A stretch of 8,286 nt of DNA from CAXBCP01 sp963974055. Lineage in GTDB: Bacteria > Pseudomonadota > Alphaproteobacteria > MPNO01 > UBA830. Positions 1 to 4,979 of the stretch are shown here, in pieces. The DNA is taken from NCBI GenBank assembly GCA_963974055.1, contig CAXBCP010000070.1, forward strand, positions 1 through 8,286, in the 5' to 3' direction. Under the pieces are notes generated by a model. It searched no databases. It was not told where the DNA came from and saw only the letters and a program-made list of their open reading frames with translations. The stretch's first letter is position 1. Every line of letters starts with the position of its first letter. Made by a program: the position numbers and the translations under genes.

Positions 1-53
1 GTTAGGCCTGCCGCCAGCGTTCGTTCTGAGCCAGGATCAAACTCTCAAGTTTG
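1..53 (-). rRNA. rrs: 16S ribosomal RNA, 5' end only (partial)
   Basis: Read on the minus strand, this is the start of a bacterial 16S rRNA: the universal AGAGTTTGATCCTGGCTCAG block (positions 45 down to 26) followed by AACGAACGCTGGCGGC and AGGCCTAAC, a form typical of Alphaproteobacteria. The gene runs off the left edge, so only about 50 of ~1,480 nt are present. The mature 5' end is placed near 53 by analogy with other 16S genes, where it lies about 8 nt before AGAGTTTGATC; the exact base is not determined. The rest of the operon should lie to the left of the window. Confidence 0.95.
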
Positions 54-326
54 ATATTACCTCGATCCAAAATAACCGAAGTCACTTTGAACCAGGAATA
101 ACAAGATCCATCTCAATAGAAATTACGCATAGCTAAATAGTATGTTAGCCGGATGCGCCATTGAAACGGAGCTCGGTATAAACCTCACGCCGCCGCCTGC
201 GCATCCCTTCCGATATTCACAATGTCAAAGAGCCGTTTGCCGCGAACGAGGCCGTTTCCGAATTGCTCGGACCCGACTTTTGTTCTCGGAAACTTCCGTG
301 CCGCAGGGTGTCTCCCGTGGCGCGGA
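54..326 (-). other. rRNA operon leader (transcribed spacer before 16S)
   Basis: This is the stretch between the inferred rRNA transcription start (about 325-326) and the 16S 5' end. It contains the boxA antitermination site and should be removed from the precursor during rRNA processing. I could not identify the RNase III processing stem, because its 3' partner would lie beyond the window. An 80-codon open frame on the plus strand (142-384) has no ribosome binding site or recognisable protein features and is treated as chance. Confidence 0.7.
218..234 (-). promoter_or_regulatory. boxA antitermination site of the rRNA leader
   Basis: On the minus strand the leader reads GGCTCTTTGACATTGTG, followed by AATATCGGAAGGGATGCG. 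This matches the bacterial rRNA boxA core (consensus near TGCTCTTTAACA) and the form usual in alphaproteobacterial rRNA leaders (CTCTTTGACATTGTGAA). In the RNA, boxA is bound by NusB-S10, which helps RNA polymerase resist Rho termination in untranslated rRNA. The site lies about 165-180 nt upstream of the 16S start. The identification rests on sequence match and position. Confidence 0.8.
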
Positions 327-331
327 GGCAG

Positions 332-361
332 TTTATAGGGGCAGCCCCCCTCCCCTGTCAA
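332..361 (-). promoter_or_regulatory. rRNA operon promoter (sigma-70 type)
   Basis: On the minus strand there is a perfect -35 box TTGACA (361-356), an 18-bp spacer and a -10 box TATAAA (337-332). Transcription should begin near 325-326, giving a ~270-nt leader before 16S. The bases after the -10 are GC-rich (CTGCCTCCGCG), the discriminator type linked to stringent control of rRNA promoters; control by ppGpp is inferred from this only. The spacer is almost entirely G and C, which is unusual. No second promoter was found between here and 16S. Confidence 0.85.
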
Positions 362-406
362 ACCCTTTTGTGATGTTTTTTTGAAAAAAACTGATTTTCT
401 TTTTTC
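362..406 (-). promoter_or_regulatory. A-tract-rich upstream (UP-like) element of the rRNA promoter
   Basis: Directly upstream of the -35 box the minus strand carries repeated A and T runs (GAAAAAAG, TTTTTTTC, AAAAAAAC, CACAAAAG) in an otherwise GC-rich genome. AT-rich UP elements at this position contact the alpha subunit of RNA polymerase and boost rRNA promoters, and A-tracts can also bend DNA. The role is inferred from position and composition. A short GCCGA/TCGGC inverted repeat (407-420) sits at its far edge; it has no T run after it on either strand, so I do not call it a terminator. Confidence 0.6.
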
Positions 407-573
407 GCCGATTTATCGGCAGAAATCCGCCGTTCCGAACCGCATTCCAGCGCTAGCGGACGACCGGCCCCATTGATCCATATGTAGTGGTTACAGAAAA
501 ATGACACCGAAACATGCCGAAACAACCGGTATCCGGGGCGAATCAACGATCTGCGCACAGCCGACATACTCCG

Positions 574-582
574 TGATATATT
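574..582 (+). promoter_or_regulatory. Possible extended -10 promoter of the lipoprotein gene
   Basis: TG-A-TATATT (574-582) resembles an extended -10 element. It ends only 7 bases before the ATG at 590, so initiation here would give a leaderless or nearly leaderless mRNA. No good -35 box lies 16-18 bp upstream, which weakens the call. The rest of the interval between the rRNA upstream element and this site (about 421-573) shows no gene, repeat or clear site. Confidence 0.25.
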
Positions 583-589
583 TTCCCGC

Positions 590-1114
590 ATGGATAGACA
601 TATACCGACTTTTAAAATTCGTCCGCTGCATGCAGGCATTCTGACCGCAGCAGCGGCGTTGGCCCTTTCCGCAGGCTGCACCTCCGGAAACGGTCAGGTT
701 TCAACATCGGGAACATCGACCGGGTCGAGCGCACGCACGGCCCAGGGCTTTGCGCAGTTTCCCGACATTGCCGTGCCGGCCGGCGCGAAAATGGACGTCG
801 AACGGTCCCTGGTTCTCGGCGCCCGCGACGACTGGATCGGCCGACTGTCGATGACGGCCTCGGGCAACACGTCCGAATCCTACGATTTCTTTCAGCGCGA
901 AATGCCGAAATTCGGGTGGCAGGAAATCACCACCGTCCGGTCGGAGGTCAGCGTCCTCACCTATAGCCGCAGCGGACGGATCGCGACGATCCAGATTCGC
1001 AACCGCACCCTCGGCGGGTCCGCCGTGGACATAACGGTATCGCCCCGCGGCCGCCCGTCCGCTACCCCGATGCCGGCGTCTCCCGCCGGCGCGGTGGAAT
1101 CCCTGCCCCGCTGA
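590..1114 (+). CDS. Uncharacterised secreted lipoprotein
   Basis: A 174-residue protein I do not recognise as a named family. The N-terminus is a lipoprotein signal: basic residues at 3-14, a hydrophobic stretch at about 15-28 (GILTAAAALALSAG) and a lipobox ending in Cys30 (SAGC). Cys30 would be lipid-modified and Thr at +2 suggests outer-membrane sorting. Residues 31-52 are a Ser/Thr/Gly-rich linker. A compact domain at about 55-152 follows, with PVPAG-like and FFQREMPKFGW segments and alternating beta-like stretches (SVLTYSR, IATIQIRN, AVDITVSP). The last 20 residues are Pro/Ala-rich. The start is set by the signal peptide; there is no Shine-Dalgarno sequence before the ATG, and the next in-frame Met (residue 68) would lose the signal. 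It sits 130 bp before groES on the same strand with no terminator between them. Envelope location is well supported; function is unknown. Confidence 0.8.
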   Translation: MDRHIPTFKIRPLHAGILTAAAALALSAGCTSGNGQVSTSGTSTGSSARTAQGFAQFPDIAVPAGAKMDVERSLVLGARDDWIGRLSMTASGNTSESYDFFQREMPKFGWQEITTVRSEVSVLTYSRSGRIATIQIRNRTLGGSAVDITVSPRGRPSATPMPASPAGAVESLPR

Positions 1115-1132
1115 AAATTTTTCGTCCGGCCT

Positions 1133-1160
1133 CTTGAAATCGGTCTTCGCGGCAATAAAT
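1133..1160 (+). promoter_or_regulatory. Candidate heat-shock (sigma-32) promoter of groESL
   Basis: CTTGAAA (1133-1139) is an exact match to the sigma-32 -35 box. After 13 bp, CAATAAAT (1153-1160) occupies the -10 position, but it matches the CCCCATnT consensus only in part. Initiation here would give a leader of about 75-80 nt before groES. No CIRCE element (TTAGCACTC, 9-bp gap, GAGTGCTAA) is present between the lipoprotein stop and groES, so HrcA control from this interval is not supported. The -35 is convincing and the -10 is weak. Confidence 0.5.
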
Positions 1161-1196
1161 AGTCGCGCGTGGATTCCTGCGTTTGCCTTCGGGGAG

Positions 1197-1210
1197 CGCG
1201 GAAATCCGCG
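1197..1210 (+). other. Small hairpin in the groES 5' leader
   Basis: CGCGG and CCGCG can pair as a 5-bp stem around AAAT. The hairpin lies 22 nt before the Shine-Dalgarno sequence of groES. It is too short and has too weak a following T run to act as a terminator. It could stabilise the leader or be incidental. It does not sequester the Shine-Dalgarno sequence, so it does not look like a ROSE-type RNA thermometer. Confidence 0.3.
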
Positions 1211-1244
1211 AAAAATCAACCTTTGTCAAATTGAGGAGGTCAAG

Positions 1245-1559
1245 ATGAAGTTTCGTCCATTGCACGATCGCGTCCTCGTCCGCCGGCTGGAGGAAGAGGA
1301 AAAAACGGCGGGGGGAATCATCATTCCCGACACCGCCAGGGAGAAGCCGATGCAGGGCGAAGTAATCGCCATCGGCAACGGCGCAACCGACAAGGACGGG
1401 AATTCCGTTCCGATCGACCTGGAAATCGGTGACATCGTGCTGTTCGGCAAATATGCCGGCAGCGAAGTGACGATCAACGGCGAAGAACTCTCGATACTGC
1501 GCGAAAGCGATATCCTGGGCGTGCTGGAGATCACCGCCGCTTCCCGCAAGGCCGCTTGA
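1245..1559 (+). CDS. groES: Co-chaperonin GroES (Hsp10)
   Basis: A 104-residue GroES. Seven copies form the lid that caps the GroEL ring, enclosing unfolded client proteins in the cytoplasm. The sequence opens with the family signature (KFRPLHDRVLVRRLEEEEKT). The mobile loop that docks on GroEL spans about residues 17-38 and carries the hydrophobic GGIIIP contact. GDIVLFGKYAGSEV (62-75) and ESDILGVLE (87-95) are the conserved C-terminal strands. The length matches alphaproteobacterial GroES, which exceeds the ~97 residues of E. coli. The start is the ATG at 1245, preceded by a strong GAGGAGGT (1233-1240); the open frame extends 37 codons further upstream, but those residues are not GroES-like. 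groEL follows after 58 bp, forming the standard groESL operon. Confidence 0.98.
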   Translation: MKFRPLHDRVLVRRLEEEEKTAGGIIIPDTAREKPMQGEVIAIGNGATDKDGNSVPIDLEIGDIVLFGKYAGSEVTINGEELSILRESDILGVLEITAASRKAA

Positions 1560-1580
1560 ACAAGGGCCGAAGACGATTCT

Positions 1581-1599
1581 GCTGCCCGCTAGCGGGAGC
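1581..1599 (+). other. Hairpin between groES and groEL (possible mRNA processing site)
   Basis: GCTGCCCGCTAGCGGGAGC folds into a hairpin: CCCG pairs with CGGG around a CTAG tetraloop, and GCT pairs with AGC below, leaving one bulged G. It lies in the 58-bp intergenic gap, just before the groEL Shine-Dalgarno AAGGAG (1605-1610). No T run follows, so it is not an intrinsic terminator. In Agrobacterium tumefaciens the groESL transcript is reported to be cleaved at an intergenic stem-loop; a similar role here is inference from position. Confidence 0.5.
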
Positions 1600-1617
1600 A
1601 AACGAAGGAGACAATCA

Positions 1618-3249
1618 ATGAGTGCCAAAGAGGTAAAATTCGACGCGGAAGCCCGCGCCAAAATGCTGAAGGGTGTCGACATCCTGGCCAATGCCGTCAA
1701 GGTGACGCTTGGACCGAAGGGCCGGAACGTGGTGCTGGACAAATCGTTCGGCGCGCCCCGGATTACCAAGGACGGCGTGACGGTCGCCAAGGATATCGAG
1801 CTCGAAGACAAGTTCGAGAACATGGGCGCCCAGATGGTGCGCGAAGTCGCGTCCAAGACCAACGACCTGGCGGGTGACGGCACAACGACAGCGACCGTTC
1901 TGTCCCAGGCAATCGTCCGGGAAGGGTCGAAGGCTGTCGCGGCCGGGATGAATCCGATGGACCTCAAGCGCGGCATCGACCTTGCCGTTACCCATGTCGT
2001 CGAGGAGCTTCGGAAAAAAGCGAACAAACTGTCCTCCAACGGCGAAATCGCCCAGGTCGGCACCATCTCGGCCAATGGCGACGTTGAAGTCGGCCGGATG
2101 ATCGCAGAAGCGATGGAAAAGGTCGGCAATGAAGGGGTGATAACGGTCGAGGAAGCAAAATCCCTGGCGACCGAGCTTGAAGTCGTCGAAGGCATGCAGT
2201 TCGATCGCGGCTATATCTCGCCGTACTTCGTGACCGATACCGACAAACTCACCGTCTCGCTTGAAGATCCCTACATCCTGCTCCACGAGAAGAAACTGTC
2301 GAACCTTCAGTCGATGGTGCCGCTGCTCGAGAAAATCGTGCAGTCCGGACGGCCGCTGCTGATCGTCGCGGAGGATGTCGAGGGCGAAGCGCTGGCGACA
2401 CTCGTGGTCAACAAGCTGCGGGGCGGACTGAAAGTCGCGGCCGTCAAGGCGCCCGGCTTCGGCGACCGCCGCAAGGCAATGATGGAAGACCTCGCGATCC
2501 TGACCGGCGGCCAGATGGTCAGCGAGGACCTCGGCATCAAGCTCGAGAACGTCACGCTCGACATGCTCGGAACAACCAAGAAAGTTGCCATCACCAAGGA
2601 AGAAACCACCGTCGTCAACGGCGCCGGCAAGAAGGCCGACATTCAGGGCCGCTGCAACCAGATTCGGGCGCAGATCGAGGAAACGACGTCGGACTACGAC
2701 CGTGAAAAACTGCAGGAACGCCTGGCAAAACTCGCAGGCGGCGTTGCGGTTCTGCGGGTCGGCGGGGCAACCGAGGTCGAAGTGAAAGAGAAGAAGGATC
2801 GTGTCGAAGACGCGATGAACGCGACCCGCGCCGCGGTCGAAGAAGGCATCGTCCCGGGTGGCGGCACCGCGTTGCTGCGAGCATCCAAGGTCCTCGACAA
2901 ACTGACGCCGCCGAACGACGACCAGCGCGTCGGCGTGGATATCATCCGCAAGGCCCTTCGGGCGCCGTGCTGGCAGATCGCCCAGAATGCCGGCGTCGAC
3001 GGATCGGTCATCGTCGGTAAACTGCTCGAGAACGGCACGTATTCGCACGGATATAACGCCCAGACCGATCAGTATGAAGACCTGGTCAAATCCGGTGTTA
3101 TCGATCCCGTGAAGGTCGTGCGCACCGCGTTGCAGGACGCGGCCTCGGTTGCCGGCCTGCTGATCACGACCGAAGCGATGGTTGCCGAGAAACCGGCGCC
3201 GAAACAACCCCCGGCCTCCATGCCGGATATGGGCGGCATGGATTTCTGA
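1618..3249 (+). CDS. groEL: Chaperonin GroEL (Hsp60)
   Basis: A 543-residue GroEL, the ATP-driven folding chamber of two stacked heptameric rings in the cytoplasm. The numbering runs in register with E. coli GroEL. The nucleotide-site residues are present: LGPKGRN (32-37), Asp52 in TKDG, Asp87 in GDGTTT, and Asp398 in VEDAMNATRAAVEEG, which is needed for ATP hydrolysis. The apical segment includes the VVEGMQFDRGY (189-199) and AVKAPGFGDRR (275-285) signatures. AAGGAG (1605-1610) lies 7 nt before the ATG. Two oddities stand out. Residues 451-452 are Cys-Trp where E. coli has Leu-Arg; Arg452 is an inter-ring contact. The C-terminal tail has only one GGM (PDMGGMDF) instead of the usual repeated GGM. 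All catalytic residues are intact, so it should be functional. Whether it is the only groEL in the genome cannot be told from here. Confidence 0.98.
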   Translation: MSAKEVKFDAEARAKMLKGVDILANAVKVTLGPKGRNVVLDKSFGAPRITKDGVTVAKDIELEDKFENMGAQMVREVASKTNDLAGDGTTTATVLSQAIVREGSKAVAAGMNPMDLKRGIDLAVTHVVEELRKKANKLSSNGEIAQVGTISANGDVEVGRMIAEAMEKVGNEGVITVEEAKSLATELEVVEGMQFDRGYISPYFVTDTDKLTVSLEDPYILLHEKKLSNLQSMVPLLEKIVQSGRPLLIVAEDVEGEALATLVVNKLRGGLKVAAVKAPGFGDRRKAMMEDLAILTGGQMVSEDLGIKLENVTLDMLGTTKKVAITKEETTVVNGAGKKADIQGRCNQIRAQIEETTSDYDREKLQERLAKLAGGVAVLRVGGATEVEVKEKKDRVEDAMNATRAAVEEGIVPGGGTALLRASKVLDKLTPPNDDQRVGVDIIRKALRAPCWQIAQNAGVDGSVIVGKLLENGTYSHGYNAQTDQYEDLVKSGVIDPVKVVRTALQDAASVAGLLITTEAMVAEKPAPKQPPASMPDMGGMDF

Positions 3250-3278
3250 CAATATTCCCGTCCCGACTCCCTACCCCT

Positions 3279-3303
3279 GGGCGGCTTCGGCCGCCCTTTT
3301 TTT
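3279..3303 (+). terminator. Intrinsic terminator of groESL
   Basis: A perfect 7-bp stem, GGGCGGC with GCCGCCC, is closed by a TTCG tetraloop (a very stable C-UUCG-G loop) and followed by seven T. It begins 30 bp after the groEL stop codon and should end the groESL transcript before the oxidoreductase gene. Confidence 0.92.
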
Positions 3304-3315
3304 GCCGGATTCGCC

Positions 3316-3344
3316 TTGAAAAAAAATTACTTTAAGCTTAAAAT
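3316..3344 (+). promoter_or_regulatory. Candidate sigma-70 promoter of the OYE-family gene
   Basis: TTGAAA (3316-3321) and TAAAAT (3339-3344) are separated by exactly 17 bp, each differing from consensus by one base. Initiation near 3351 would give a leader of about 65 nt. It lies immediately after the groESL terminator, as expected for an independent unit. The -10 box is inside a large palindrome (3324-3349), so repression by a DNA-binding dimer is likely. Confidence 0.6.
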
Positions 3345-3349
3345 AATTT
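3324..3349 (+). promoter_or_regulatory. 26-bp near-perfect palindrome over the promoter (likely operator)
   Basis: The arms read AAATTAcTTTAAG and CTTAAAaTAATTT. They are symmetric about 3336/3337, with a single mismatched pair (C3330/A3343). The inner 12 bp, TTTAAGCTTAAA, are perfectly palindromic. The element fills the spacer and covers the -10 box, the usual place for a repressor site. A TetR- or MarR-type dimer would fit its size and symmetry, but no regulator gene lies nearby and the binding protein is unknown. Confidence 0.6.
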
Positions 3350-3415
3350 GCGAGCGGACGTGCAAACCGGCACGATCCGGTATGCCTTCCCCGCACCCAC
3401 GTGGAGAACCGACAT

Positions 3416-4900
3416 ATGTGGCGCCCCCCCGAACGCATCAAATGGGAACCCGATCCCGGCGAATGGCCGACGCGCGAAGAAGCCGCGGCATCCCGTCTGT
3501 TCAGCCCCGTCACCGTCGGAGCGACGACGCTCGAACAGCGCACGTGGATTCCGGCCATGGTGCCGTGGCGGGCAACGAATGACGGCTACGTCACGCCGGA
3601 GGTGCTCGACTGGTACGGACGGTTCGCCCGCGGACGGCCCGGCGCGATCGTGGTCGAGGCCACCGGCATCCGCGACATTCCCTCCGGACCGCTCCTGCGG
3701 ATCGGCAATGACAGGTATATCGACGGGCTGAAGGATCTTGTTGAAACGGTCCGGCGCGAAAGCGGCGGTCACACCCGCCTGTTTATCCAGTGCATCGATT
3801 TTCTGGCGATCCGCCGTCGCCCCGATCCCAAGCGGTATCTCGGCGAATTCATGGCGATCACGGACCGCCACCGGTCGCTTGTCGGGGACGGCAGCTGGGA
3901 CGATTCCCGTATCCGCGAATACCTGCTGGATATGCCGCCTGAAGATCTCGACCGGGTTCTCGATGCGCGGGAGCTCGAAAGTCTGCATATGGGATATCGC
4001 GAACGGGTCACCGATATGCACATCCCCCACATCGCGGACCTGCCCGCGGTCCTGCCGGGACTGTTTGCCGACGCTGCCGGCCGCGCCAAACAGGCCGGTT
4101 TCGACGGAATCGAACTTCACTACGCCCACGCCTATACGATGTCGTCGCTGCTGTCCCGGCTCAATACCCGCGAAGACGGCTATGGCGGCACGCTGGAAAA
4201 CCGTTTGCGGCTGCCGCTTGAGGTTTTCGCACAGGTCCGAAAAACCGTCGGGGACGACTACCCCGTCGGCTGCCGGTTCCTGTCCGAAGACATCGTCGAC
4301 GGCGGCAATACGCTGGACGACACGACGAAAATCGGCGTCGCCTTCGCGGCGGCGGGAATGGATTTTCTGTCCCTGTCCCGCGGCGGCCGCTTCGAAGACG
4401 CGCAGCAGCCGTCTGTCGGCGCGTCGGCCTATCCCTATACCGGGCCGAGCGGGTACGAATGCATGCCGCAATATGTTTCTGATGAAAAAGGTCCGTTCGG
4501 CCGCAACACCGAAGCGGTCGCGCAAATCCGGACCGCCGTCAGAAACGCCGGATACGAAACGCCGGTCGTCAGCACCGGCGGGATCCACGGCTTCCGTCAG
4601 GCCGAGGACATTCTGGCAAGCGAAAAAGCCGATATCGCCGGGTTTGCACGACAGGCGCTGGCCGATCCCGACTGGTTCATCAAGGTGCGGCTGGGTCGCG
4701 GCGATGAAAACATCGTCTGCGAATACACCAATTACTGCGAGGCACTCGACCAGAAACATGTCCCGGTCACCTGCAAGCTATGGGACCGGGTCAACATGGG
4801 CGAGCCCGGAATTCTGAAAACGGCAGACGGCAAGCGGCGTCTGTCCGCCCCTGTCTGGGAGCCCGGCCTGGACGTCGATGCCGCCCTGAAAAAGGGCTGA
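3416..4900 (+). CDS. FMN-dependent NADH:flavin oxidoreductase, old yellow enzyme family
   Basis: A 494-residue TIM-barrel flavoprotein of the OYE / 2,4-dienoyl-CoA reductase superfamily, cytoplasmic, likely reducing an activated C=C bond with NAD(P)H; the substrate is unknown. Visible family features are a Gln in LFIQC (125) at the flavin position, the AGFDGIELHYAHAY segment (227-240) with the substrate-binding pair His235/His238 and Tyr240, the LNTREDGYGGTLENR signature (249-263), an FMN-contacting Arg in VGCRF (284-288), and the phosphate-binding STGGI (386-390) with GFARQALADPDW (409-420). The C-terminal FAD/NAD domain of dienoyl-CoA reductase is absent. Cys435, Cys441 and Cys453 lie where that enzyme binds a 4Fe-4S cluster, but the motif is incomplete. 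I chose ATG 3416 because GGAG (3403-3406) lies 9 nt before it; an in-frame GTG at 3401 would add five residues but lacks a ribosome site. The gene converges with the flagellin-like gene. Confidence 0.88.
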   Translation: MWRPPERIKWEPDPGEWPTREEAAASRLFSPVTVGATTLEQRTWIPAMVPWRATNDGYVTPEVLDWYGRFARGRPGAIVVEATGIRDIPSGPLLRIGNDRYIDGLKDLVETVRRESGGHTRLFIQCIDFLAIRRRPDPKRYLGEFMAITDRHRSLVGDGSWDDSRIREYLLDMPPEDLDRVLDARELESLHMGYRERVTDMHIPHIADLPAVLPGLFADAAGRAKQAGFDGIELHYAHAYTMSSLLSRLNTREDGYGGTLENRLRLPLEVFAQVRKTVGDDYPVGCRFLSEDIVDGGNTLDDTTKIGVAFAAAGMDFLSLSRGGRFEDAQQPSVGASAYPYTGPSGYECMPQYVSDEKGPFGRNTEAVAQIRTAVRNAGYETPVVSTGGIHGFRQAEDILASEKADIAGFARQALADPDWFIKVRLGRGDENIVCEYTNYCEALDQKHVPVTCKLWDRVNMGEPGILKTADGKRRLSAPVWEPGLDVDAALKKG

Positions 4901-4911
4901 AAACAACAGCA

Positions 4912-4947
4912 GCCGTCAGTTTCCAGAGCGTTTCCCGTTTTGACGGC
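4912..4947. repeat. Inverted repeat between convergent genes
   Basis: GCCGTCA (4912-4918) and TGACGGC (4941-4947) form a 7-bp stem around a 22-nt loop, placed between the stops of the oxidoreductase and the flagellin-like gene. It might serve as a weak bidirectional transcription end, though no T run follows the arm on the plus strand. The surrounding text (AGAGCGTTTCCCGTTTTGACG, then GCGGAATATGATCTAG) resembles short repeats that I recall from alphaproteobacterial intergenic regions. That resemblance is from memory and untested. Confidence 0.35.
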
Positions 4948-4979
4948 ACCGGCCCGACTCCGCCCAAGCGGAATATGAT

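Noticed and set aside
142..384. An 80-codon plus-strand frame at the left end
   Set aside because: It lies across the rRNA leader and promoter on the opposite strand, has no ribosome site and no protein-like features.
358..681. A 107-codon minus-strand frame between the rRNA promoter and the lipoprotein gene
   Set aside because: It overlaps the rRNA promoter and upstream element and the lipoprotein signal peptide. Its composition is not protein-like.
1134..1244. An upstream extension of GroES by 37 codons
   Set aside because: The added residues are not GroES-like and overlap the candidate heat-shock promoter. The ATG at 1245 has a near-perfect Shine-Dalgarno sequence.
1615..3252. A 545-codon open frame on the strand opposite groEL, almost exactly the same extent
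   Set aside because: Such antisense frames are a known side effect of GC-rich codon use in conserved genes. The product has no recognisable domain and no ribosome site was seen, while the sense strand encodes a full GroEL.
3338..4759. A 473-codon minus-strand frame opposite the oxidoreductase gene
   Set aside because: It lies inside a clear OYE-family gene with intact signatures, and its translation resembles no family.
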